From Marine group II euryarchaeote REDSEA-S11_B3N4 (GTDB lineage: Archaea > Thermoplasmatota > Poseidoniia > Poseidoniales > Thalassarchaeaceae): DNA of 56,466 bases. A model generated the notes under the pieces. The model ran no database searches. It was not told the DNA's origin and saw only the letters and a program-made list of their open reading frames with translations. Location: contig LURR01000014.1 of assembly GCA_001628485.1 (NCBI GenBank), forward strand, positions 1 through 56,466, read 5' to 3'. How positions within the stretch are numbered: position 1 is the first letter of the stretch; each line of letters opens with the position of its first letter. A program made the translations under genes and the position numbers. This document shows positions 16,801-25,333 of the stretch, one piece after another.

Positions 16801-17741
16801 ACCTTCCTTCTGAAGAAAGCATACAAGGAAGCCACCAGAATCAATCCGCCGGCAGCCCCACCAATTACAAGATTTTGATTTTCCTCGGTCACCCCCAACT
16901 CTTCTAGAAAAGTCCCATTAACATCAATTCCAACAGATGGAACGACGGTTTCTTTCTCATTGACCGTGAGCGAGAAAGCGAACTCGCTAGAACAACTCCA
17001 GATCGGATCTGTCATTTCATCTACTACGATTAGACAACCCTCCCACTTGCTCTGAAGATTGGAGGGGGTGGTCAGGACAAAATCACAGTTAACTGAGCCC
17101 ATCGGATTCTCCACTCTACAAGTGTCTACAGACATATCATTGAACCCAGAGGGCCACATAGTCTCCTGGATACTCCCCTCCTCAAGGAGGTGTAGTGAGA
17201 CTTCCAGAGAACTCTCTTCGTTGCTGTCGCAACTGTAAACAACAGACAACAACACATCTTCTCCCGCCTCAGAGAATATCGCAGAAGGACCGGATGAAGA
17301 GCATACGGTGTATGGTAGAACTTCCACTTCGACCACATCCTCATCGGAGAATCCGAACACACTCACTGGCACTCCGTTCCACTCAGTGACTACGACACTC
17401 ACGTTGATATCATACATCCCGGCTGGAATTTCACCTGAAGATGCTACAGCGATTTGGAAATCTACAGACTCCCCTCCTTCCACGGTCATGCTTCCCGGAC
17501 CAGCTACGTTCAGGTTTCCAGATTGGTACGAGATTTCTATACTCTCAGAGCCGGAAGTAGGGTTCGTCAGTTCGCAATTAACAATTGCCTGTTTTACAGA
17601 ATCAGGAGATATATCCAACGTAACCGAATCCTCACACTCCACATCGGCCTCAGGCAAAATTTGAGCCGAACCACTGGTCGAAAAGCAGCAGATTAGCATC
17701 ATGGAGGAAACGAATATGACAGCCATACGCCGTATTTTCAC
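16797..17741 (-). CDS. Secreted beta-sandwich protein with C-terminal membrane anchor
   Basis: A 314-residue envelope protein. An N-terminal signal peptide (basic KIRRMAV, hydrophobic FVSSMMLICCF, then STSGSAQ) is followed by about 250 residues of acidic beta-rich sequence. This reads as two Ig-like or NPCBM/CARDB-like sandwiches, with paired cysteines in the second. One membrane helix (NLVIGGAAGGLILVASLYAFF) and a short RRKV basic tail end the protein. The architecture is that of a type I surface protein, common in Poseidoniales-like genomes. I assign no enzyme. The start is GTG at 17741, with ATG at 17726 as an alternative. It shares an intergenic region of 108 bases with the divergent chaperonin gene. 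Confidence 0.72.
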   Translation of the reverse strand: MKIRRMAVIFVSSMMLICCFSTSGSAQILPEADVECEDSVTLDISPDSVKQAIVNCELTNPTSGSESIEISYQSGNLNVAGPGSMTVEGGESVDFQIAVASSGEIPAGMYDINVSVVVTEWNGVPVSVFGFSDEDVVEVEVLPYTVCSSSGPSAIFSEAGEDVLLSVVYSCDSNEESSLEVSLHLLEEGSIQETMWPSGFNDMSVDTCRVENPMGSVNCDFVLTTPSNLQSKWEGCLIVVDEMTDPIWSCSSEFAFSLTVNEKETVVPSVGIDVNGTFLEELGVTEENQNLVIGGAAGGLILVASLYAFFRRKV

Positions 17742-17827
17742 AATAATTCCTGAGTTTTAACTATCATAGACATTCGTGTCTTATGCTAACAATTGGTGCG
17801 TTTTCTCTACTCAAAGCATTCATGTCA

Positions 17828-17846
17828 GCCTTTCGTACGGAAAGGC
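17828..17846 (+). promoter_or_regulatory. Hairpin adjoining the chaperonin start codon
   Basis: A perfect inverted repeat with 7-base arms, GCCTTTC and GAAAGGC, encloses a 5-base loop GTACG. It ends 3 bases before the ATG at 17850. The purine-rich GGAAAGG in and beside the 3' arm is the only ribosome-binding-like sequence before the start, so in RNA the stem would hide it. As DNA it could be an operator. No family is recognised. Confidence 0.5.
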
Positions 17847-17849
17847 CTC

Positions 17850-19415
17850 ATGGGAGGGGACTCAGATGGACCCAAGGTCGCAATCACCCCACAAAGCACC
17901 AAGGTCACCAGCGGTACGGAGGTCCAAGAGAAACTCATCGTTGCAGCGAGAGTATTCTCAGATCTTCTGAAGCCAACATTCGGGCCCAGAGGTCTAGACA
18001 AGATGCTCTACAAGACGGACGGTACCACAGCAGTCACCAACGATGGAGCGAAGATAGTGGCCGAGCTTCTGGTAAGGCATCCCGCTGCCAAAATGATGGT
18101 CTCCATGGCAGAGTCGCAAGAGGAGGACTGTGGTGACGGGGTAACAACCACGATGCTACTGTGCGGGTCACTGCTAATCGAGGCGAATAACCTATTCAGG
18201 AAGGGGCTCCACCCTCTAACCCTGGTCGATGGATACCAATCATCACTCCAGACCGCTAGATTACAGATAGAGTCAGATCTGAGAAAATGCGACGAGAAGA
18301 AGCTACTGGAAGTGGCCGAGACATCTCTCAGAGGTAAAGTTGCAGACACCGCCCTCGGGTCCTTCCCACCTCTAATTGTCAAGGCTCTCAGCACAGTGTT
18401 AGACAACAGGGGCGAGGCATCTGCTCAACACGTTTCCATGTTCAAGAGCGGAACTGGGAGCATCAGGGACTCTCGATTGATTAACGGGATTATCCTCCGT
18501 AGACGAGTACTGATGGACACCCTACCCAACGACTTACGCGATGCAAAGGTGATATGTCTAAACGGAGAACTGAAGATAAGAGAAATGTCCAGAGATGCAG
18601 AAATGAAAATCACGACTGCTGACGACTTGGACTCGTTCATCGAAGCCGAGAAGGACAGAAAGGAGGAAATTTCCAGAAGCATCCTCGAATCTGGTGCAAG
18701 GGTAGTACTTTGCTCTGGTGAGATCGATAAGGACGTCCTTCATATGCTCTGTGAGAAATCAGTTCTAGTCGTGGAAGGACTGGACCCTTCTGAATTGAGA
18801 AATGCTTCTGGTGCAACGGGAGCTAGGATAGTGGAAAGCCCGCTAGATATAGCGGAGTCTGACTTGGGGCAGTGCGGCAGCGCGTCTTGGGAGAGGAAGC
18901 CAGCTTCTAATGAGGTAGAAGATGTGATTCGGATTGAGGGTTGCCCAAACCCATCAGTCGTGACTATAGAGATAGGAGGCGCAGGTGAAACAGGTACGGA
19001 GGAGGTAATCAGAGGAATACACGACTCGCTCAGATCTACTTCGTTGGCTCTGAATGAGTATGTCCTTCCGGGCGCAGGAGCTATCCACAGCAGAATAGCT
19101 CACGCAGTTAGATTGGCTTCAGAGAAACAGGCGGGGAGGGAGAGACTTGCAATGGAGGCGTTTGCTAGAGCCATGGAGACGATCCCCTCAACACTCGTTG
19201 AGAACGCTGGAGGGGAGCCGCTGGACCGTATTCTGGAACTAAGATCTACATCACTGGGTGAGCCCCCCGTTGGAATTTCCGAGGACGGTAAGAAATGGAT
19301 AGTCGAAGGGGTCTGGCACCCTAGGTCAGTAATTGAGAACTCCTTGCAATCGGCTACCGAGACGGCAATGGGGATGCTACGAATAGATCAGGTCATTTCA
19401 GCCAGGGGCGAATAG
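17850..19415 (+). CDS. Group II chaperonin (thermosome-like subunit, divergent)
   Basis: A 521-residue subunit of the archaeal TCP-1/thermosome ring that folds proteins using ATP. Recognisable blocks are FGPRGLDKMLYKTDGTTAVTNDGAKI (44-69), the nucleotide motif GDGVTTTMLL (95-104; usual GDGTTTAVVL) with the catalytic Asp, GTEEVIRGIHDSL with the second-half Asp, YVLPGAGAIHSRIAHAV, and LRIDQVI at the C-terminus. The protein is shorter than typical thermosome subunits, and its tail ends SARGE without the usual Gly-Met repeats. Several near-invariant positions vary, so this may be a secondary paralogue rather than the main thermosome subunit (inference). The ATG at 17850 was chosen because the family N-terminus begins there. 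A hairpin precedes it. Confidence 0.9.
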   Translation: MGGDSDGPKVAITPQSTKVTSGTEVQEKLIVAARVFSDLLKPTFGPRGLDKMLYKTDGTTAVTNDGAKIVAELLVRHPAAKMMVSMAESQEEDCGDGVTTTMLLCGSLLIEANNLFRKGLHPLTLVDGYQSSLQTARLQIESDLRKCDEKKLLEVAETSLRGKVADTALGSFPPLIVKALSTVLDNRGEASAQHVSMFKSGTGSIRDSRLINGIILRRRVLMDTLPNDLRDAKVICLNGELKIREMSRDAEMKITTADDLDSFIEAEKDRKEEISRSILESGARVVLCSGEIDKDVLHMLCEKSVLVVEGLDPSELRNASGATGARIVESPLDIAESDLGQCGSASWERKPASNEVEDVIRIEGCPNPSVVTIEIGGAGETGTEEVIRGIHDSLRSTSLALNEYVLPGAGAIHSRIAHAVRLASEKQAGRERLAMEAFARAMETIPSTLVENAGGEPLDRILELRSTSLGEPPVGISEDGKKWIVEGVWHPRSVIENSLQSATETAMGMLRIDQVISARGE

Positions 19416-19455
19416 CGACCACGAACCTTCAAGCCCCCTTCACACACGGGTTCAC

Positions 19456-21039
19456 ATGGAGCGACCCACAGCGCTGATCAGCGTCTGGGACAAAACCGGA
19501 ATCGAAGAACTGGCTGCATCATTACAATCCATGGGCTGGACAATCCTATCGACGGGTGGAACCGCAACCAGACTCAGAGATTCAGGAATCGAAGTAAGGG
19601 ATGTATCCGAAGCTACCGGACACCCCGAGATATTCGATGGCAGAGTCAAGACCCTACACCCCGCGGTCCACGGAGGGATACTTGCGAGGCGTGATTCGAA
19701 ACAGGACATGGAAAAACTGGTGGAAATGGGATATGGGTCAATTGACTTGGTATGCGTAAACCTGTATCCTTTCGAAGAAACCGCTGCGCGAGACCCCCCG
19801 GCAAGCGAACAGGAACTGATTGAGATGATTGATATTGGTGGACCGACGATGGTGAGATCGGCTGCAAAGAACCATGCAGACGTCATCGTAATCACGAACC
19901 CAGATCAACATAGATCGGTACTGGAAGCGCTTTCGAAAACCGAAGGGAATCCCTCTGGGGTCGACCTGGGGTTGAGGAGAGACTTGGCGATATCTGCATT
20001 CCAATCTACCGCAGCATATGACTCTGCGGTTTCTAACGAGTTGTGGGGAAGATTCACAGAAAGTACAATTCCAAACAGAATTCTGACAACTTCAGATCAG
20101 GGTGTGGAACTAAGGTATGGTGAGAATCCACACCAACCGGCTTCTTTCTTCCCATCTCCTGGAGCGTCAAGAGGGCTCTCGAGAGCAGTTCAACATGGTG
20201 GCAAACCCCTATCGTACAACAACTACTTGGATCTCGATGCTGCGCTTAGGCTAGTCAGGTCTATCTCGCAGACTTGCGATTTCGGCTCTCACTCTTGTGT
20301 AGTAATCAAGCACACAAATCCCTGTGGGGCCTCTATCTCCGAGAATCAGGTTTCTGCCTGGGAAAACTCTCTGGCCAGCGACCCAGAGAGTGCATTCGGA
20401 TGCGTGATCGCATTCGATCGGGTGGTCGAGAGAGAAACCGCGGAGTCGATTGGCAATCACTTCTTTGAATGTATGATTGCACCAGGTTACGAATCGGATG
20501 CCTTGGAGATTCTCTCTGAGAGCAAGAATAGGAGAATTCTGACTCTCGATCCATTAGGGGAAATTACAGATGAACCAAAGATTCGACAAGTACAGGGAGG
20601 CTGGCTATCCCAGATACAGGGCATTCCTAACATCGATTGGGAAAATGTAAGCCATGTTACCGAAAAGACGCTTGAAGGGGACGAGCTAAATCTAGCTAGG
20701 TTCGGTACCTCCGTCATTGCCGAAGTCCAGTCTAATGCGATCATTCTAGTACGTAAGACAGAGAATGGTTACTCTACCGTGGGAGTTGGTCCCGGGCAGA
20801 CTAGTCGGGTGGAGTCAGTCCGAATCGCTGCAAGGAGGGCGGGTGAAAGAGCAAAGGGGGCCATGATGATATCCGATGCCTTCTTTCCTTTCCGCGATGG
20901 GATAGACACATCAAATGAAATCGGGATTACTAGTATTGTGCAACCGGGAGGCTCAATTCGTGATGATGAAGTAATTGAGGCCGCTAACCAGCATGATATG
21001 GCAATGATATTTACAGGAATCCGCCTCTTCAGACATTAG
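19456..21039 (+). CDS. purH: Bifunctional AICAR formyltransferase / IMP cyclohydrolase
   Basis: A 527-residue PurH that catalyses the last two steps of purine synthesis, formylating AICAR with 10-formyl-tetrahydrofolate and closing IMP. The N-terminal MGS-like cyclohydrolase domain (about 1-200) contains ALISVWDKTGIEELA, LSTGGTATRL, HPEIFDGRVKTLHPAVHGG and YPFEETAA. The C-terminal formyltransferase domain has RYGENPHQPA, the catalytic IKHTNPCGASI, SAFGCVIAFDRVV and DAFFPFRDGID near the end. Length is normal. Use of this bacterial-type, folate-dependent enzyme rather than archaeal PurP/PurO is notable and agrees with purN in the same window. It follows the chaperonin with a 40-base gap. Confidence 0.96.
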   Translation: MERPTALISVWDKTGIEELAASLQSMGWTILSTGGTATRLRDSGIEVRDVSEATGHPEIFDGRVKTLHPAVHGGILARRDSKQDMEKLVEMGYGSIDLVCVNLYPFEETAARDPPASEQELIEMIDIGGPTMVRSAAKNHADVIVITNPDQHRSVLEALSKTEGNPSGVDLGLRRDLAISAFQSTAAYDSAVSNELWGRFTESTIPNRILTTSDQGVELRYGENPHQPASFFPSPGASRGLSRAVQHGGKPLSYNNYLDLDAALRLVRSISQTCDFGSHSCVVIKHTNPCGASISENQVSAWENSLASDPESAFGCVIAFDRVVERETAESIGNHFFECMIAPGYESDALEILSESKNRRILTLDPLGEITDEPKIRQVQGGWLSQIQGIPNIDWENVSHVTEKTLEGDELNLARFGTSVIAEVQSNAIILVRKTENGYSTVGVGPGQTSRVESVRIAARRAGERAKGAMMISDAFFPFRDGIDTSNEIGITSIVQPGGSIRDDEVIEAANQHDMAMIFTGIRLFRH

Positions 21040-21097
21040 GCGAGTACCTGAATTGTCTGAGTGAAAACCATCATACAGCGGGGTTCGATGCAACACT

Positions 21098-22135
21098 GTG
21101 TCCAACCCATCGCAACCAGGTTCCAATACCTATGAGGACTTGGTATCAGCCATAGGCAATACCCCCCTCATCCGATTGAATAGAATTACGGAGGACCTGA
21201 GAAAATCTTCAGTCTGGGTCAAGCTTGAGAGATGTAACCCTGGAGGATCGATAAAAGATAGAATCGGTTTGCAGATGGTTCTAGATGCAGAGGAGAAAGG
21301 ACTACTGAAACCAGGAGGAACGATTGTTGAGGGAACTTCTGGAAACACCGGAATAGGACTAGCAATGGTTGCTGCACAGCGGGGTTATCGTTGTATTTTC
21401 ACCATGGCAGATAAGATGAGTAAGGAGAAGATAGACCTCCTACGGGCTATGGGAGCAGAGGTCCATGTCTGTCCGACAGCAGTAGAGAAGGAGGATCCCC
21501 GTTCGTACTACGAAGTGGCTGCTAGACTGGCAAGAGAGATACCCGGAGCCTGGTATCCCGACCAATACTCGCACGAGGCGAATCCATTGACTCACTACCT
21601 CTCGACAGGACCGGAGATTTGGGAGCAAACTCAGGGAAAGATAACCCACTTCGTAGCCACTATGGGAACTGGTGGGACGATTTCTGGCACCTCCAAGTCA
21701 TTGAAGGAGATGGCCGAGTCAAATGGATTAGAACCACCAAAGATCGTGGGGGTCGACGCAGTTGGCTCCATTCTCAAACAATGGTTCGAAGAGGGGACCA
21801 TGGGGGAGCCAGATACGTACAAAGTCGAGGGATTCGGAGAGGATTTTATCCCATCTGCAACCGATTTCTCTGTAATTGACGAGATTCGTCAGGTCGATGA
21901 CGGAGAGTGCTTCCAATGGGCGAGAGCCCTTGCAAGGAGGGAGGGGATGTTCTGTGGAGGATCATGTGGAGGCTCGATCAAGGTGGCTATCGATATTGCC
22001 AACGAGGCAGAGGAAAATGGTGAGGAAGCCATGGTGGTCGCAGTTCTACCAGATGCCGGTAATCCATATCTTTCGAAGTTCTATAATGACGACTGGCTTA
22101 GAGAGAACGGTTGGGAACCAGACGAATGGGACTGA
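21098..22135 (+). CDS. Cystathionine beta-synthase / cysteine synthase family
   Basis: A 345-residue fold-type II PLP enzyme. GNTPLIRLNRI (20-30) opens the catalytic core. K53 in GGSIKDRIG is the PLP lysine. EGTSGNTGIGLA is the substrate loop, and MGTGGTISGTSKSL is the phosphate cup. The absence of C-terminal CBS domains and of an N-terminal heme region leaves only the core. Details such as the YYEVAARLAREIPGAWYPDQYSHEANP segment resemble cystathionine beta-synthase cores more than O-acetylserine sulfhydrylases. With the cystathionine gamma-synthase/lyase next door, reverse transsulfuration (homocysteine to cysteine) is the likely role (inference). The start is GTG at 21098. Its stop directly touches the stop of the neighbour. 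Confidence 0.85.
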   Translation: MSNPSQPGSNTYEDLVSAIGNTPLIRLNRITEDLRKSSVWVKLERCNPGGSIKDRIGLQMVLDAEEKGLLKPGGTIVEGTSGNTGIGLAMVAAQRGYRCIFTMADKMSKEKIDLLRAMGAEVHVCPTAVEKEDPRSYYEVAARLAREIPGAWYPDQYSHEANPLTHYLSTGPEIWEQTQGKITHFVATMGTGGTISGTSKSLKEMAESNGLEPPKIVGVDAVGSILKQWFEEGTMGEPDTYKVEGFGEDFIPSATDFSVIDEIRQVDDGECFQWARALARREGMFCGGSCGGSIKVAIDIANEAEENGEEAMVVAVLPDAGNPYLSKFYNDDWLRENGWEPDEWD

Positions 22136-23278
22136 TCACACCTTTTCGAAGGCCTTCTCCAAATCAGCAATCAGGTCATCTGGGTCCTCGATTCCCACAG
22201 AAAGCCTGACCAGGCCGTCCTCAAACCCTCTAGCCAAACGCTCCTCACGAGGAACCTCCGCATGAGTCATAGTTGCAGGGTGGGTGATCATGGTCTCCAC
22301 GGCGCCCAAGCTCTCTGCAAGAAGGCACAAATCTACCGAATTCATTAATTTCTTACCAGCCTCAAGTCCACCCTCCAACTCGAACGAGATCATCCCGCTG
22401 TATCCTTTCATCTGACTTTTGGCTATTTTGTGCATGGGATGTGATTCCAATCCAGGATAGACCACCTTGGATACCTTCGGATGCCCCTCCAGGTAGGACG
22501 CTATCTTCTCCGCATTCTCCCAATGTCTCTGCATCCTCAGATGAAGGGTCTTCAGACCCATAATCACCAACCAACAATCGAACGGGCTAGGGACCGCTCC
22601 AACGCTCTTCTGGATGTACTTCAACTGATCATAAAGATCGTCTCTATCGGTAATTATTGCACCACCAATAATCTGGTTATGGCCACTCAGATACTTCGTG
22701 GTACTGTGAAGCACCAGATCAGCCCCATACTCCAGAGGCCTGAGGAAAACTGGGGTCGCGAAAGTGGTATCAACAACGTAAAGCAAATCATTACTCTTTG
22801 CGATATTCCCTACGGCCTCTAGATCTGTCACCTTCAAAAGTGGATTTGTTGGAGTTTCTACCCACACCATCTTCGTCTCTGGACGTATAGCCTTCTGGAC
22901 ATTCTCCGCCACCTGTGAGTCAACGTAGGTGAACTCGACTCCATAGTTCGTCATTAGGTTGTTGAAAAGTCTCGCAGTCCCCCCATATACGTCATCGCAG
23001 CAGACAACGTGATCGCCCTGTTTTAGAAGCTTCATACAACTATCGGCACTTGCCATTCCACTGGAGAAAGCAATCCCATATTTCCCTCCCTCCAATGCGG
23101 CCAAGTGCTCCTCTAGATCCTGCCTGGTGGGGTTGGATGAGCGAGTGTAGTCGAACCCCTTGTCGACCCCTATCTCCTCCAATACATAGGTCGCAGTCTG
23201 ATATATCGGGGGTACTATCGCACCCGTTGTCGGGTCTGGCTTGCTCTTGCCTCTTACTGAGATTGTGTCGAAGTCCAT
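22136..23278 (-). CDS. Cystathionine gamma-synthase/lyase
   Basis: A 380-residue PLP enzyme of the Cys/Met metabolism family. YTRSSNPTRQDLEEHLAALE (44-63) is the phosphate-binding and substrate loop of canonical gamma-family enzymes. DDVYGGTARLF contains the ring-stacking Tyr. VVDTTFATP holds the pyridine Asp. HSTTKYLSGHNQIIGG holds the PLP lysine K195. SLGAVETMITHPATMTH is the C-terminal carboxylate-binding loop, and VETMITHPA is close to classical synthase/lyase sequences. It is more canonical than the paralogue at 8911. Location tail to tail with the beta-synthase-like gene favours gamma-lyase in transsulfuration, but a synthase role cannot be excluded. Confidence 0.9.
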   Translation of the reverse strand: MDFDTISVRGKSKPDPTTGAIVPPIYQTATYVLEEIGVDKGFDYTRSSNPTRQDLEEHLAALEGGKYGIAFSSGMASADSCMKLLKQGDHVVCCDDVYGGTARLFNNLMTNYGVEFTYVDSQVAENVQKAIRPETKMVWVETPTNPLLKVTDLEAVGNIAKSNDLLYVVDTTFATPVFLRPLEYGADLVLHSTTKYLSGHNQIIGGAIITDRDDLYDQLKYIQKSVGAVPSPFDCWLVIMGLKTLHLRMQRHWENAEKIASYLEGHPKVSKVVYPGLESHPMHKIAKSQMKGYSGMISFELEGGLEAGKKLMNSVDLCLLAESLGAVETMITHPATMTHAEVPREERLARGFEDGLVRLSVGIEDPDDLIADLEKAFEKV

Positions 23279-23323
23279 GGTTCTCTACACCCGCGGATTG
23301 GTCATCTGCAAAAAGAGTTTGAG

Positions 23324-23815
23324 TCAGCCTATTTCTCTGATTCTGACTCTAGTTGCCACGTAAAAAATACCGAAAAGCCCGACTAGGATAATGGTCACAG
23401 CCCCATATCCTGGATCAGCACCATTCCATGAGGACGGCTCGAAAATTTCTCCTTCACCAAGTGTAGAAACCTTCCAGACGAAGGCCGCAGAAGCGGCAGA
23501 CATCAACGCAATAAGCGCAATGATTGCTACTTTCGCATGACTCGGCACCGTCTTTCCAGTTGCATAGTAATCGAACATCGCGGAGCCGAAGAACCGATTC
23601 GTAAGAGTCCACCTGAACATTCTCTCGCTGGAGTATGAGAAGAGGAAGGCTGCTGGTACAGCCCAAGAAACCGTAGGCCATCCCGGAACCCAAAGGCCGA
23701 TTATAGCGAAACCTATGAACAGGAATCCTAACCCCAGGTACAAACGACTCAGAAAGGGATTGCTGGATACGCAGTATCTCTCAACAATTTCGTCAATGGT
23801 GGCTGTTCTTTCCAT
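23324..23815 (-). CDS. DUF454 (YbaN-like) membrane protein
   Basis: A 163-residue protein with about four membrane helices. The N-terminal half matches the DUF454/YbaN pattern: RLYLGLGFLFIGFAIIGLWVPGWPTVSWAVPAAFLFSYSSERM, in which GxxxPGxPTxxxxLxAxxxFxxSS is diagnostic. A FGSAMFDYYATGKTVPSHAKV segment follows (family: lGxxIxxyxxxGxIpxxaK). Two further helices and a basic tail (RVRIREIG) end it. Family function is unknown, and the protein sits in the cell membrane. It is on the opposite strand from purN with a short divergent gap, and may be read alone. Confidence 0.8.
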   Translation of the reverse strand: MERTATIDEIVERYCVSSNPFLSRLYLGLGFLFIGFAIIGLWVPGWPTVSWAVPAAFLFSYSSERMFRWTLTNRFFGSAMFDYYATGKTVPSHAKVAIIALIALMSAASAAFVWKVSTLGEGEIFEPSSWNGADPGYGAVTIILVGLFGIFYVATRVRIREIG

Positions 23816-23897
23816 GAACTACACTCACTGGTAACCCCGCCTTCGTTTAAGTTTGAGTAATCCGAAGACTCAAGCGGAAACTCCTCGCCAGAAAGAC

Positions 23898-24545
23898 ATG
23901 GAGGCGCCATTCGTTCTACCTAGAGCCGCCTCTATCGAAGAGCCTCTGAGGTTGGCCGTTCTGATTTCAGGGGGAGGTTCGGGACTGTCTTCCCTATTGT
24001 CGTTCCAATCTTCCAAGCCTAGGTGTCATCGGACGGTTTTGGTAATTGCAGATAGTGAAAATGCCGGAGGACTAGAGCATGGAAGGGGTGCAGGAATTAC
24101 CACGATGGGGATTCCACTTCCAAAGGGACGGCAGAGCACCCAGCGTCGTCTAGCACACGAGAGTATGATTCTACGACAACTCAAATCTTCCGGAGTTGAA
24201 CTAGTTGTTCTCAGTGGGTATATGAGAATCCTTACACCATCTTTTGTAGCAATATGGAAAGGAAGGCTCCTGAATATTCATCCCTCACTACTTCCAGATT
24301 TCCCTGGGGCGCATGCTCACCGAGACGCACTCGCTGCAGGTGTGCAAACCACGGGGTGTACCGTACACCTGGTTGATGAGGGCGTTGATTCAGGCCCCAT
24401 TCTCGCTCAAAGAGAGGTGCCCATTCTCCCTGACGATGATGAGGAGTCACTCCAGGACAGAGTCAAGAAGGTCGAGCATACTCTATATCCCGAGATTATC
24501 GATCTTTTCTGCTCTGGGGGGGTTTCACTCGAGGTCCTCGGGTGA
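23898..24545 (+). CDS. purN: Phosphoribosylglycinamide formyltransferase
   Basis: A 215-residue PurN. It transfers the formyl group of 10-formyl-tetrahydrofolate to GAR in purine synthesis. LAVLISGGGSGLSSLL holds the substrate phosphate loop. The catalytic triad is in NIHPSLLPDFPGAHAHRDALAAG (Asn, His) and VHLVDEGVDSGPILAQ (Asp). Length is normal. The ATG at 23898 is preferred; a TTG at 23853 in the same frame would add 15 residues with no family resemblance. Its 3' end overlaps the convergent mobA gene by 21 bases. Together with purH this shows a folate-dependent purine route. Confidence 0.93.
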   Translation: MEAPFVLPRAASIEEPLRLAVLISGGGSGLSSLLSFQSSKPRCHRTVLVIADSENAGGLEHGRGAGITTMGIPLPKGRQSTQRRLAHESMILRQLKSSGVELVVLSGYMRILTPSFVAIWKGRLLNIHPSLLPDFPGAHAHRDALAAGVQTTGCTVHLVDEGVDSGPILAQREVPILPDDDEESLQDRVKKVEHTLYPEIIDLFCSGGVSLEVLG

Positions 24546-25082
24546 GTTCACGTTCCGGAGGATTTCAGGCTCTTCAATCAGTATCGAATGCTTGACCTCT
24601 GCGAACTGCTCTCTGAGCGGCCTCCTGTCAGAATGCAAGATTCCTAGAACGTCCTCGCTCCGAATCAATGCTAGGAGAGGGTGGGACATCTCTCCATCAT
24701 GGGGCATGATTAGGGCATTATCATCATCCAAACCCTCTTGCAGGGAGATGAACAACTCCTCAGTCACCCAGGGGTAGTCTACTGCCGCTAGCTGTAGAAT
24801 TTCACCGCATCCAGAGTCTAGAAGCGCCTCCTCAATAGCATCAATCGGACCAGCGTGAGTTCTGGCATCCAAAACCCATTCAACATCTGTGTCCAGGCCT
24901 ACTTCGCTTCCATATTTCTCGATGTCTTCAGGATTAGCCACTGCGATTCTGATTGGCTCCAATCCTGAGAGAGTCAGTGCCTTGACTACTCTCGAAATCA
25001 TTGAGTGGCCATCTACCTCAATCATTGCCTTATCTATCCCCATCCTAGAGGATCTCCCCCCTGCAAGCAAAAGAGACCGCAT
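24525..25082 (-). CDS. mobA: Molybdenum cofactor guanylyltransferase-like (MobA)
   Basis: A 185-residue nucleotidyltransferase. LLAGGRSSRMGIDKAMIEV (5-23) is the LxGGxSxRMGxDK signature of MobA, with the conserved Lys. DARTHAGPIDAIEEAL is the GPLxGI-like substrate region. LAAVDYPWVTEELF holds the metal-binding Asp (family: xxCDxPxl). It would attach GMP to molybdopterin. The protein is slightly short, and other MobA-like enzymes act on different nucleotides, so activity is probable, not certain. A stand-alone MOSC protein at 11964 suggests that molybdenum cofactor is used. The 3' end overlaps purN by 21 bases. Confidence 0.85.
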   Translation of the reverse strand: MRSLLLAGGRSSRMGIDKAMIEVDGHSMISRVVKALTLSGLEPIRIAVANPEDIEKYGSEVGLDTDVEWVLDARTHAGPIDAIEEALLDSGCGEILQLAAVDYPWVTEELFISLQEGLDDDNALIMPHDGEMSHPLLALIRSEDVLGILHSDRRPLREQFAEVKHSILIEEPEILRNVNSPEDLE

Positions 25083-25086
25083 AAGT

Positions 25087-25296
25087 TCACCTTAGCTCGT
25101 CAAGCCGCTTTAATGCATGATCAATCTCTTCCATTAAATCCAATGCACGGTTTATGAGCATCTCCCGATCCTTCCTTGCAGTGGTTCCTACAAGCCACTC
25201 CATTAACTGGGCAATATCTTGGGCATCTCTCTTAATTGTCCACTCGAGGACTTCCTCTGCCACGGGGTCATCCGATGGCAACAGGCGCTCGACCAT
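25087..25296 (-). CDS. Small alpha-helical protein, 69 aa, possibly detached C-terminus
   Basis: A short frame following the HEAT-like gene. From the ATG at 25296 it encodes 69 residues rich in amphipathic helix (VAEEVLEWTIKRDAQDIAQLMEWL and EMLINRALDLMEEIDHALKRLDEL). A GTG at 25305 is an alternative. The frame is open upstream through the stop of the preceding gene, to 25416, so it could instead be the C-terminal end of that protein displaced by a frameshift. It ends 4 bases before the mobA start. No family is recognised, and I cannot tell a separate subunit from a frameshifted tail. Confidence 0.45.
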   Translation of the reverse strand: MVERLLPSDDPVAEEVLEWTIKRDAQDIAQLMEWLVGTTARKDREMLINRALDLMEEIDHALKRLDELR

Positions 25297-25333
25297 GGCA
25301 ATCACGGAGGCTAAGGACGAATTAGTACTATGG

